A stretch of 64,000 bases of DNA from Planctomycetia bacterium (lineage in GTDB: Bacteria; Planctomycetota; Phycisphaerae; UBA1845; UTPLA1), in the NCBI GenBank assembly GCA_015075745.1, contig JABTTW010000001.1, positions 310,001 through 374,000 of the forward strand, written 5' to 3'. A program made the position numbers and the translations under genes. Shown here one piece after another: positions 54,777 to 63,702 of the stretch. The notes below the pieces were generated by a model that worked only from the letters and a program-made list of their open reading frames with translations, had not been told where the DNA came from and made no database searches. Position 1 is the stretch's first letter; each line of letters opens with the position of its first letter.

Positions 54777-55423
54777 TTTACCCGCCCATCATCTATCCCC
54801 GCGCGCCGGCGGCGCAGCGCCTGCGATGCCGCGAATCGCTCGCGCAATCGCCGCTCCACCACCGCCCCGATCTCCTCAATCGACCACGCCTCGATCTCCG
54901 CCGGCGTGATCGCCTTGCAATACGTCACGTAAATCGGCGACGGCGCCGGCAGCATTCGCCGCCTCGGCCACGCATCAAATGCCCCGTCAATCACCGTCGG
55001 AACGATCGCCGCCCCCGCCCGCTTCGCAATCAGAAGTGAATTCGCATTGATCGCCCCGATGCGCCCGTCGTTCGTGCGCGTCCCCTCGGGGAACACGACA
55101 ACCACCTTGTCGGACTTCAATCGCCGGAGAATCTCCTTCACCGCCCCGACGTCCGCCGCTCCGCGCTTCACCGGGAACGCATTGAGCGACTCGATCAATC
55201 GCCGAAAGCTCGGCTGATGAAACAGGGTGTCCCGCGCCATGAAGTGCCCCTCCCGATCGAGCGCCAAGGTCACCAGCACCGGATCGAGATAGCTCTGATG
55301 GTTGCAGGCCAGCATCACCCCGCCGCGGGTCGGCACATTGGCCAGCCCGTAGACGCGCCCCCGAAAGTAAAGGACGTGAATCCCCCGCGCAAGTAGCCTG
55401 AGAAACCGGTAATAAAGACGCAT
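54728..55423 (-). CDS. plsC: 1-acyl-sn-glycerol-3-phosphate acyltransferase
   Basis: A 231-residue membrane-associated enzyme that makes phosphatidic acid from lysophosphatidic acid. The motifs are NHQSYLDP (HX4D catalytic pair), FPVKRG, VVFPEGTRTNDG and AIVPTVIDG. I chose ATG 55423, four bases after the cmk stop, rather than 55489, which overlaps cmk. The cmk-plsC pair is a common bacterial arrangement. Its 3' end overlaps the convergent lipoprotein gene by 49 bases. Confidence 0.93.
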   Translation of the reverse strand: MRLYYRFLRLLARGIHVLYFRGRVYGLANVPTRGGVMLACNHQSYLDPVLVTLALDREGHFMARDTLFHQPSFRRLIESLNAFPVKRGAADVGAVKEILRRLKSDKVVVVFPEGTRTNDGRIGAINANSLLIAKRAGAAIVPTVIDGAFDAWPRRRMLPAPSPIYVTYCKAITPAEIEAWSIEEIGAVVERRLRERFAASQALRRRRAGIDDGRVNQGESSGAAATKSTGN

Positions 55424-55427
55424 GCCG

Positions 55428-56102
55428 TCAGGACTGGGGAAGAATGTTTTTGCGGCGGACTTCCTCCAGAAGCCGTTCCACCACCTCATGAATGGTCATC
55501 TGCGTCGTATCGATATGAATCGCCGTCGCCGGCTCCAAGAGCGGCGCCCACTGGCGACGATCGTTGCCGTCGCGCTCCCGCAGATTCTCCAGAATCATTT
55601 CGTACGAAGCGTCCTCGCCGTCCGCCACGAGTTCCTGAAATCGCCGAAGCCCCCGCTTCTCCAGGCTCGCATCCAGAAAGAACTTCAAGTCCGCGTTCGG
55701 AAACACCACGCTCCCCTGGTCGCGGCCCTCCGTCACCAGCGAGCCGAGCCGCCGGCCGATCTCCCGCTGCTTCTCGACCAGCATCTCCCGAATCCGCGGT
55801 ATCCGCGCCACAAAACTCGTCGCCTGGTTCACCGCCATCGAGCGAATCGCCTCGCTGACGTCCGTCCCGTCCAGTGTCACCCGCGTGTGAGTCGGGCCGC
55901 AGTCGACTTCGATCTTGGCAGATTCCGCCACCGCGACGATCCCCGCGTCGTCCTTCAGATGTATCCCCGCCTGAAGGCTCGCCAGGGCGATCGCCCGATA
56001 CATCGATCCGGTATCGAGGTAGGCAATGCCGAGCTTGGCGGCCAGCTTACGGGCGGCGGTGCTCTTTCCTGAGCCGGCGGGCCCGTCAATCGTGATGATC
56101 AT
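55428..56102 (-). CDS. cmk: Cytidylate kinase
   Basis: A 224-residue enzyme phosphorylating CMP and dCMP with ATP. The P-loop is DGPAGSGKSTAARKLA at the N-terminus. YLDTGSMYRAIALASL binds nucleotide, and later VTEGRDQGSVVFPNADLKFFL and a lid region (ENLRERDGNDRRQ) follow. Length is normal. ATG 56102 is preferred; a TTG two codons upstream at 56108 is possible. It is transcribed ahead of plsC. Confidence 0.96.
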   Translation of the reverse strand: MIITIDGPAGSGKSTAARKLAAKLGIAYLDTGSMYRAIALASLQAGIHLKDDAGIVAVAESAKIEVDCGPTHTRVTLDGTDVSEAIRSMAVNQATSFVARIPRIREMLVEKQREIGRRLGSLVTEGRDQGSVVFPNADLKFFLDASLEKRGLRRFQELVADGEDASYEMILENLRERDGNDRRQWAPLLEPATAIHIDTTQMTIHEVVERLLEEVRRKNILPQS

Positions 56103-56266
56103 GCGCAAGACCCCAGGTTGTCGGCGACAGACAAACTTCGATTATACGAATGCCCTCGGCCCGGTCAAAATTGTGAATTGCCCGGATGGCACTGCTGATT
56201 ACAATCCCATGCGATCGCAAAGGATGGAGCCTTTCGACAACCCGTTTCCCCCTGGAGAGATCGCGC

Positions 56267-57325
56267 ATGTCGGGTTCCCGCGCGCGTCGCCGAGTCTCGC
56301 TGATTCTCCTCTGCATCCTCGGATGCCTGTCGGGTTGTCCGCGAAAAGAGCCCAAGTCTCCCACCACCAAGCCCGCCGAACTGAAATCACAAGACCCCGC
56401 CGACTCCGGCAGTTCCTCCCCGGCCTTGGGGCAAACTTCCGTCGACGCCGCCGATTCGCCGGTCGCCCCGGCATGCCTCCCGAAGAGCGGCGCCATCACC
56501 GGCTGGACCAAGACCGAGCCGGTCCGCGTCTTCATGGCGGGCGAACTCGCAGGCGCCGTCACGCCGTCGGAGGCCATCCGCCTCAGCTACTTCCGCGTCC
56601 TTTCCGCCGCGACCGCTGCCTACAAGACCACCGACAGCGAAGGGGCCGAGCGGCCCGCGCGCGTCCTCTACGTCGAGACCGAGTCCCCGCAGGACGCCTA
56701 CGGCATTATGTCCTGTCAGTCTGACTCGACCGAGACCCTGAAGGTCGGCGGTGAAACCCGTGTCGAACGGGCCGACGGCTTTCACCTCCATTCCTGGCAG
56801 GGCAAGAGCTACATCCGCGTCTCCACCACCGCCGTCGACACCGAGACGACCGAGCAGGTCATCCGCCTGATGTTCTACATCACCGGCCAGCTCAAACGCG
56901 AAGACCGACCGCTTCTGCTGGACGCCGTTCCCACCGACGCCAACCTGCTCAAAGCGCGCTGGCTCGTCCGCCATCTGGGCAGCCTCCCGCTTAAGGCCTT
57001 CGACTTTCCCCATGCACCCGATGCCGGAAAGATGAGCAATCTCCTCGGCCTCGATGAGACCACCCTCGCCTGCGTCGCCCACTACGACGTGCCCAACGGC
57101 CGCGGCACGCCGAACGTCATCTGGGTCGTCCAGTACGCCACCGCCAAATCGGCCTACGACGCCCACGCGCGCCTGTCGAAGGCCCTCGACAGCACCAAAG
57201 AAGCATCGCTCCTCGCGACGAACATTCTTCCGCCCCACGGTTCCTACCTCGTCGGCACCTGGACCGCCGAGGAAGAATCCATCCAATACATGCTCCCCCG
57301 CGTCGCCAAGCTCCTGCCCTTCTGA
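56267..57325 (+). CDS. Lipoprotein, DUF6599-like
   Basis: A 352-residue protein. ATG 56267 follows GGAGAG and gives a signal peptide with lipobox (LGCLSGC). A Pro/Ser-rich linker is followed by two alpha/beta repeats (EAIRLSYFRVLSAATAAYKT, QDAYGIMSCQSD; then VIWVVQYATAKSAYDAHARL, SYLVGTWTAEEE). The pattern recalls the DUF6599 family of planctomycete and acidobacterial lipoproteins, recalled rather than searched. Function unknown. Confidence 0.75.
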   Translation: MSGSRARRRVSLILLCILGCLSGCPRKEPKSPTTKPAELKSQDPADSGSSSPALGQTSVDAADSPVAPACLPKSGAITGWTKTEPVRVFMAGELAGAVTPSEAIRLSYFRVLSAATAAYKTTDSEGAERPARVLYVETESPQDAYGIMSCQSDSTETLKVGGETRVERADGFHLHSWQGKSYIRVSTTAVDTETTEQVIRLMFYITGQLKREDRPLLLDAVPTDANLLKARWLVRHLGSLPLKAFDFPHAPDAGKMSNLLGLDETTLACVAHYDVPNGRGTPNVIWVVQYATAKSAYDAHARLSKALDSTKEASLLATNILPPHGSYLVGTWTAEEESIQYMLPRVAKLLPF

Positions 57326-58129
57326 TTTGCGCCCAACAACGAGCCCTCAATGAGGAGCCCCGGACTTCAGTCCGGGCGATTCTGCATCCACCAGCGGCTC
57401 ACATGCGCGAACAAAACGCGTCCAAACCCAAGGTGACATAAGGTGACACAAGCCTCGCGGGAATTGTGCCAACACTTGTGGCGGGCACGAGTTGGGGCGA
57501 CAGGCGATTTGGGTGGTTTTTGGTGAAAAACGGCAAGGTGAAACAGGACCGGTGTATGCCCGAACGTGCATGGAAAAATTCGGGAAAGTACGTTTGTAAG
57601 TCCTTGAAAAATGAGACGGGAAGGTGACACAGAGGGGCCTTGGTGTTTGAGTGGGAATGCAAATGGGATGACACACGACGGAGCGGGGGCCGCTGGTTGG
57701 CCATCGCCAAACGGCAAGCCGCGGCGGGGCCCGGCGCGGTCCTGGGATGGGATGGTGGATGACATCGCAAAGATTACACTTGCTCGCCGTGCGCGCCGTT
57801 TGAGTTGGTTTGCAGCGATCTGGGAGGTCAACCGGGGCTCAAGCCGCGGCCTATAGCAGATTGCGCGTCAAAATAGCCTTGTCTATCAGGAAATGTTCCT
57901 TGCGATTCACGTCCGGCAGAGGCGCCGGACGCTACGCAGATGCGCAAGCCGCTTTAATGGTCCTTCGGGAAAGGCCGTCGAAGCGGCCTGTTGAGGACGA
58001 GGCTTGGAGAACAGCTTGAGAATCGGAACAAAGTAGGATGTCCCCAATGCCATGCGATCACGGCAACGTCGGATCCTGGAAGATTGCGGTGATAGTACTC
58101 GGTTGCGGCGGTATCCGCTCGACGATTCC
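57326..58129. other. Gene-poor region between convergent genes
   Basis: There are 804 bases without a convincing gene. The frames present have no ribosome sites, signal peptides or domain-like sequence. The word AAGGTGACA appears three times (57429, 57440 and 57620 areas), with a variant AAGGTGAAA near 57535. A G/T-rich stretch (57480-57560) stands out. It may be a remnant or untranslated regulatory DNA. Confidence 0.5.
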
Positions 58130-61100
58130 CTACGGCGACAGGATCAGGTCGATGAGGCCCTGCACATCGAGGCCATCCGCGGCGGCGTCGTTGTTCGTGT
58201 CGGCCGCGCAGAGTTCGTCCGGCGTGGCTGAGCCGGGGTCGAGCAGGACCGCGACGAAGGGGGCGAGGTCGCCGAGTTCCACGAAGGTGTCTGCGTTGAC
58301 GTCGCCAGTGGCGATTGTCGGGCAGGCGTCGCAGTCGTCGGGCAGGCCGTCGGCGTCGGTATCGAGGTTGTCGTCGAAGCCGGGGCAGGCGTCGACCGAA
58401 TCACACACGCCGTCGGCGTCGCTGTCGGCCTCACCAGCGCCGTCCTGGAACTCGTATGGCCCCATGTCGACGATCGCGCAGAGGCCGATGCCGGTGTCGG
58501 GCGTGGCGGGGTCGTCGACGCGCCGAATATCCCCTGCCAGGTCGGTGAAGAGTCCGGCGGGGACTGCGTTGTTGTCGCCGGCGTCGATGCAGGGGGAACC
58601 GGCCTGCAACGAAAAATCCTCGTCTCCGGTCCCGGCAATACCATCCGGACCGAATTCATTTACAAAGAGCGGATCGACGTCGATGTTGTTGGCGCCGAGC
58701 CCGGTCCAGCCGCCCAGAACCACGCTGTGATTCACGACCATCGCCTTTCCCATGTCACTGATCGGGAGGCTAAACTGATTCGCCGACCACAGCACGCAAT
58801 TTGTCATCGTCAGCGAGGTGAGAGCCGTATCGCTGCGCACAAGACTATTACCACCGTTTGGGAATGTGAATAAACAGTTGGTGACTGCCCCCGCTCCTGT
58901 GTTGTACAAGGCGTCACCACCCAGAGATGACCAGTTCGCGATGAACACGCACTGCGTGATCAATGGCGAACCCGAATTGGCCAGTCCGCCGCCTAAGATC
59001 GCGCGATTCTGGCTGAACACGCAATTCGCGACGGTCGGCGATCCCGCGTTAAGCATTCCGCCGCCCTCAGACGTTGGAGCGGATTCGGCACTGCCGAGCG
59101 TCACGGTGAATCCGTCCAGCACCGCCGTTTCATCGTCCTCGACGCCGCCGGTGACAACATGATGGCTGGTGCCTGCTCCAGAACCACTGGCCGTAATGTT
59201 GCCGCTCAGGATTGTTGGGTTCGCTGTCCAGTCGCGCTGCGCCCGGTTGGACTCGTTGCCGACAAATCCGCCGAAGATCGCGACGCCTGATTCAAGTTCA
59301 AATGATTCCTGCCGGTCGCCTGTTCCCAGCATGTAGTTGTCGCTCTTCACGAGAAAGCCGCCGTCCGGGTAGTAGGTACCCCTGGCGACCCACACCTCGT
59401 CCCCGGGGGACGCCGCGAGCAAGGCCGACTTCAGATCGTGAAAGGCGTGATACCAATTCGATCCGGTCTCCGCGCCCGGCGCGGCGGGCCAGACATGGAT
59501 GACGTTTGGCTGACCGGGGCAGAGCGCGTCATCCCCGGCGCATGCGTCCATGTCGTCGCAAATGCCGTCGTTATCCGTGTCGCTTGCGGCTGTGCCGACG
59601 CATGGGTCGCAGTCGTCGGCCACGTTGTCCGAGTCAAGATCTACGCGGTCGTCGCCTCCTGGGCAGGCGTCACAGGCATCGGTGAAGCCGTCGGCGTCGG
59701 TGTCGATAGGAGCGGCGCCGGCGAATTCGAACGGGCCCATATCAACCAGGCAGTTGTTGAATCGCGGGGTCCCGGCAAAATCCGTGATCAAGCCAATCGG
59801 CACGGCGGCGTTGTCGCCTGTGTCGATGCAGGGCGACCCGGTCACAAGCGTCAGGTCGTCGTCGGCCGTGCCCGCGATGTCATCCGCGCCGTCGGCGTCC
59901 GTAAAGAGTGGATCGGCATTCAAGTTATTCTCGCCCAGGCCGCTCCAGCCGCCTTGGACGACCGAATGACGGACAACAGAGGCGCCAAAGTCTGAAATCT
60001 GCGCCGACTCATCCATTGGACCGGAGTCTGTATTTCCCCAGAGTATGCAATTGCTGATGCGGGACGACGCAGTGCTACGAATTCCGCCGCCTTCGTTTTG
60101 TTGAGCAGTATTCGCATTGAATGTGCACTGAACCAGCGAGATGTCTCCCGCGGCGGCATAAAGGCCTCCCCCATGTCGCCGCGCGACGTTTCCGGAGAAG
60201 ACACATTGAACCAGTCGCATGTTACCGTGACACGCGACCCCGCCGCCTTCGTCGTTTGAGTAATTGCCAAGGAAGCGGCAGCCTTCAAATATCCCAGTGG
60301 CGCTTGCCTGGAGGCGCACGCCGCCGCCGATGTTTGTCGAGGTGTTGTTAATAAACGCACAGTCCACGACTGTCGTGCTTCCATTCACATACATTCCGCC
60401 GCCCGTGTTCGCGCCCGATCCATTTGCGTTACCGGCCGTAACGGTAAACCCATTCAACTCGCAATCAGAAGCGTTCGTCCCTACTTCGACCACGCGATAG
60501 CTGTTGCCGGCCGGGGTCTGATCGCCGTCGATGTCGCCGCTGAGGGTGACCACGTTTGCCTGTGGATCGCGCTGCGCGCGCAAGGACTCGTACCCTGCAA
60601 AGCCGCCGTAGAGCGCGACATCTGAAGCCAGTACAAACGATTGGTCGCGGTTGCCGGTGCCGGCGATCAACGATCCGCCCGAAGGCTGGTAACCGCCATC
60701 GGGATAGTAGGTCCCCGCCGCGACCCAAATTTCGTCGCCCGGCGAAGAGATCGCGATTGCAGACTTCAGGTCGCGGTAGGCGTTGAACCAGTTGGAGCCG
60801 TCCTGCGCGCCGGGGGCAACGGCCCAGACGCAGATGACGTTGGCCGGTACCGTGCATAGTGCGTCATCGCCGGCGCAGGCGTCGAATTCGTCGCAAATGC
60901 CGTCGCCATCCGAATCCGTCTCCGATGAACCGGTGCAGACGTCGCAATCGTCGGGTACACCGTCGCCGTCGGCGTCCAGCGTGTCGTCAAATCCGGGGCA
61001 GAGGTCACATCCGTCCGGCACGCCGTCGGTGTCGGCGTCGAGATTGTCGTCAAATCCAGGACAGATGTCGCAGCCATCCGGCACGGTGTCGAAGTCGGCA

Positions 61101-62575
61101 TCGAGTGCGTCGTCGAAGCCCGGGCAGATGTCGCAGTCGTCCGGGACGGTGTCGGCATCGGCGTCGAGATTATCGTCGAAGCCGCGGCAGGCATCGACCA
61201 CGTACGGGACGCCGTCGCCGTCGAGATCGGCGAGGCGCACCGCGTCTCCGGTCGTGAGCGCCCGATTGAAGAACGCCAGGTTCGCCAGCTGGCCGCGAAG
61301 GCCGAAGGAGTTAATCGTGCCGATGTACAGGTCCTGATTCGCCAGGATCGAGCCGGTCAGCACGGTGGGATCGTCGCTGCTGTCGAGCTGGCCGTCGATG
61401 TACCACTTGGCGCCGTCGACGGCGTCGCGATCAATTGTCATCAGCAGGTGATGCCAGCCGAGGTCGGTGATGGTGGTGAGCGACTCGGGCCGGAATTCGT
61501 TACCGAGGTTGTCGTCGATGCGGGCGCGAAGGATATCGTTGCTGAGGAACTGGATCTGCGTTCCGTTGCTTCCCAGGTTGTCGATAAGACCCTGCGACGC
61601 GCCGGAGTTCTGATCGCGCTTGACCCAGATCGAGACTGAAAAGTCGCCGAGACCGAAGTCGGTGAAGCTCGCCAGGGGCACGTCGATGCGATTGTCGGCG
61701 ATGCTGCCATCGTTACCGAAGACCGCCGCCTGGCCGAGTTCGACGGGGACACCGACGCTGTTGAAGGTGACGTTGACGCCGACCGCGCCGTCGGCCGAGC
61801 CGGCGATGTCGAGGCCGTCACCCTCGAAGTCGTATTGGTGAATCGGGAAGCCGATGGCGGCGAGCCGTGCCGCGTCGTCAGCGGTGAGGGCTTCGGTGTA
61901 GACCTGGAGCAGGGCCAGCTCGCCCTCGAGGCCCTGCGCGCCGGCATCGTTGCGCCCGCCGATCCAGAGTGCCTGATTGGGGTCGATGTTCGCCGAGATC
62001 GATGTGGGGTCGTGCGATGAGTCGAGGAGTCCGTCGATGTAGATCGCCAGGCCGTTTATCTGATCGCGGTCGACGCTGATGAGGACGTGATGCCATGCGG
62101 CGTCGGTAAACGGGGCCGCCGTGTCGAACTCGGCGGTGTTGGCGCTGTTGTCGTCGAGGCGGACAGTCAGGACGTCGGTGCTTTGGAAGTAGACTTCCCA
62201 GCCTCGTCCTGTGCCGGCGAGGGCGTCAAAGACGCCGTCGATGCTGGCGTCGCTGTTGTCGCGGCGGACCCAGAAGGCGAGAGAGAAGTCGGCCATGCCG
62301 AAGTCGACGAAGTCGGGGTTGGGGACGGCGATGACGTTGTTGGGGGCCGTGCCGTTGGTGCCGACGACCAATGCCTGTCCGAGACCATTCGGGACGCCGG
62401 CGGCCGTGAAGGACAGGTTGGAGCCCACGCTGCCGTCGGCCGTGCCTGTGCTGTCATTGCCGTTACCCGCGAAGCGGTATTCGTGAACCGGGACGGGCTG
62501 TGCGAAGGCGGGCGTTGCCAGGAGGATGGCGCCGATCATTGCCGGCACGAGTTGTGATGTGTTTCGACGGTTCAT
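58130..62575 (-). CDS. Giant secreted LamG / TSP3 / beta-helix protein with dockerin-like end
   Basis: A 1481-residue protein from ATG 62575, behind AGGTGA. A signal peptide (cleavage at PAFAQP) is followed by two LamG-type lectin domains, each opening with a YxF-G sequence and containing WHHVLISVDRDQ or WHHLLMTIDRDA. Four perfect-length 21-residue thrombospondin type 3 units come next. Two right-handed beta-helix domains each begin with a WxxAYRDLKSA/WYHAFHDLKSA segment and end CIDTGDN/CIDAGDN with MGPFEF/MGPYEF. Ca-binding spacers follow, and a dockerin-like pair (GDVNADTFVELGDLAPFV; DGLDVQGLIDLIL) closes the protein. It probably binds surface glycans. Confidence 0.9.
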   Translation of the reverse strand: MNRRNTSQLVPAMIGAILLATPAFAQPVPVHEYRFAGNGNDSTGTADGSVGSNLSFTAAGVPNGLGQALVVGTNGTAPNNVIAVPNPDFVDFGMADFSLAFWVRRDNSDASIDGVFDALAGTGRGWEVYFQSTDVLTVRLDDNSANTAEFDTAAPFTDAAWHHVLISVDRDQINGLAIYIDGLLDSSHDPTSISANIDPNQALWIGGRNDAGAQGLEGELALLQVYTEALTADDAARLAAIGFPIHQYDFEGDGLDIAGSADGAVGVNVTFNSVGVPVELGQAAVFGNDGSIADNRIDVPLASFTDFGLGDFSVSIWVKRDQNSGASQGLIDNLGSNGTQIQFLSNDILRARIDDNLGNEFRPESLTTITDLGWHHLLMTIDRDAVDGAKWYIDGQLDSSDDPTVLTGSILANQDLYIGTINSFGLRGQLANLAFFNRALTTGDAVRLADLDGDGVPYVVDACRGFDDNLDADADTVPDDCDICPGFDDALDADFDTVPDGCDICPGFDDNLDADTDGVPDGCDLCPGFDDTLDADGDGVPDDCDVCTGSSETDSDGDGICDEFDACAGDDALCTVPANVICVWAVAPGAQDGSNWFNAYRDLKSAIAISSPGDEIWVAAGTYYPDGGYQPSGGSLIAGTGNRDQSFVLASDVALYGGFAGYESLRAQRDPQANVVTLSGDIDGDQTPAGNSYRVVEVGTNASDCELNGFTVTAGNANGSGANTGGGMYVNGSTTVVDCAFINNTSTNIGGGVRLQASATGIFEGCRFLGNYSNDEGGGVACHGNMRLVQCVFSGNVARRHGGGLYAAAGDISLVQCTFNANTAQQNEGGGIRSTASSRISNCILWGNTDSGPMDESAQISDFGASVVRHSVVQGGWSGLGENNLNADPLFTDADGADDIAGTADDDLTLVTGSPCIDTGDNAAVPIGLITDFAGTPRFNNCLVDMGPFEFAGAAPIDTDADGFTDACDACPGGDDRVDLDSDNVADDCDPCVGTAASDTDNDGICDDMDACAGDDALCPGQPNVIHVWPAAPGAETGSNWYHAFHDLKSALLAASPGDEVWVARGTYYPDGGFLVKSDNYMLGTGDRQESFELESGVAIFGGFVGNESNRAQRDWTANPTILSGNITASGSGAGTSHHVVTGGVEDDETAVLDGFTVTLGSAESAPTSEGGGMLNAGSPTVANCVFSQNRAILGGGLANSGSPLITQCVFIANWSSLGGDALYNTGAGAVTNCLFTFPNGGNSLVRSDTALTSLTMTNCVLWSANQFSLPISDMGKAMVVNHSVVLGGWTGLGANNIDVDPLFVNEFGPDGIAGTGDEDFSLQAGSPCIDAGDNNAVPAGLFTDLAGDIRRVDDPATPDTGIGLCAIVDMGPYEFQDGAGEADSDADGVCDSVDACPGFDDNLDTDADGLPDDCDACPTIATGDVNADTFVELGDLAPFVAVLLDPGSATPDELCAADTNNDAAADGLDVQGLIDLILSP
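60944..61195 (-). repeat. Four tandem 63-bp thrombospondin type 3 units
   Basis: The units encode D-x-C-x-GFDD-x-LDAD-x-D-x-VPD-x-C four times with no length change, then a diverged fifth. The near-identity at DNA level suggests recent expansion or gene conversion. Confidence 0.9.
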
Positions 62576-63294
62576 TTTTTCACCTGTCCCTTCAGTGGGC
62601 TCCATTCAGACGACACCGGAGTGAGGCCGTCCGGGATTTGGAGAATCAGGAATCCCACCCCTCGCTGATGGATGTCGAATCCAGGCTTGGGATCGGAGCC
62701 TCTCCAAGGTTAAACACACGATCGAGGGCCGAACCCCATCATCGAATCCGGGCCGAGAAAAACGGGTCGTCGACAGAGAGTGCGACGACTCCTGTCGGAA
62801 TTGCGGCGCATGCCAGGACGTAATGTCCTCGCAGCAGCCCCATTTTCCCCGGTGGTGAGCCCTTCGTAAGAACTCGATGGATTCGGCCAAGACCGAACAG
62901 GCGGCGGAAGGACGCCGCGATGGCACTTATTTTAACACAATCGGAGGGCAGGCGGCCGGCGAATCAGGTGTTTTTTTAGAGAAAAAATCTTGCCTGGATT
63001 GGTGATTAGGCGCGATTTGATTGGTCGAAAAGAAAGTAGCATCCGCGCGGGAAATCCTCAGCCAGAACGGCAAGCTGGTCCGCGAAGTCCACGACCTTTT
63101 GGTACACGTCCAATTTCTCGAACATGAAGGCCATTTATGATATCCAAGTGGAAATGAGCAGGAGAGCAGGTGAACAGGAGACCGCAGGTGTGGAGTCGAC
63201 TTGGCCCGGAGGCCGCTAGACGGTCAGGGGATTTGCTTCCCTCACCTGCTCTACTGTTCCACTCTTCACCTGCTCTATTGCCGCTTCGCGGCAA
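62576..63294. other. Intergenic region upstream of the giant lectin gene
   Basis: No gene is supported in these 719 bases. A stretch near 62980-62998 has a T-run and an A-run in inverse order (TTTTTTT...AAAAAA) inside a longer CAGG/CCTG pair. The word CACCTGCTCT occurs at 63243 and 63268, and its complement lies in 63151-63175, giving inverted copies around 80 bases apart. A perfect hairpin TTGCCGC-TTC-GCGGCAA (63278-63294) lies directly at the 3' end of tRNA-Pro. Confidence 0.45.
63278..63294 (-). terminator. Hairpin at the 3' side of tRNA-Pro
   Basis: A perfect 7-bp stem with a 3-base loop abuts the tRNA 3' end on the minus strand. No T-run follows, so processing or Rho-dependent ending is as likely as intrinsic termination. 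Confidence 0.4.
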
Positions 63295-63369
63295 TCGGGG
63301 CGAGAAGATTCGAACTTCCGACCTCTGCGTCCCGAACGCAGCGCTCTAACCAGGCTGAGCTACGCCCCG
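63295..63369 (-). tRNA. tRNA-Pro (anticodon CGG)
   Basis: The minus strand gives acceptor CGGGGCG/CGCCCCG, D arm GCTCAGCCTGGTTAGAGC, anticodon stem CTGCG/CGCAG with loop TTCGGGA (CGG), T arm with GTTCGAATC, and discriminator A. CCA is not encoded. Confidence 0.96.
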
Positions 63370-63702
63370 TAGCGTAAGCCCCTCATCGTACTAGGCCACG
63401 GCGTGATTGCAAGTCGCCGCCGCCGTCCGGTTTCGTCCTAAAACAAACGTCATAGGGCCGTTCACCGCTGCTCGCATGGGCCGGATTGATCCGATACAAA
63501 CAGCGTGGCGCATCAGCTTCATGATCCGCCGGATGAGCGGCCGGCGCAGTGAGTCGGACGACGGACTCGGCGGTCTTGACCCGTCCCCGCGATAAATGGG
63601 CGATCCGACTTCGGGAAATTTGCGGCTGTCGATGACGGCGGCACTTCCATATAATCCACCGAACCCGCGTCAGGAACGGACTCGACCCGGAGCTTTCTGA
63701 AT
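63370..63702. other. Intergenic region upstream of sdhB
   Basis: Between tRNA-Pro and the sdhB start lie 333 bases with no supported gene. Nothing stands out besides a likely promoter zone before 63703; the GGAG at 63689-63692 is the probable ribosome site. Confidence 0.4.

Noticed and set aside
57347..57676. Minus-strand 109-codon frame in the gene-poor region
   Set aside because: It has no ribosome site, odd composition and no domain features.
60944..61195. Tandem repeats considered as a CRISPR array
   Set aside because: The units are contiguous, 63 bp, in frame and coding, with no unique spacers and no cas genes nearby.
62940..63000. T-run/A-run stretch considered as an intrinsic terminator or origin
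   Set aside because: It lies upstream of the lectin gene with no GC stem; no DnaA boxes or origin-linked genes are seen.
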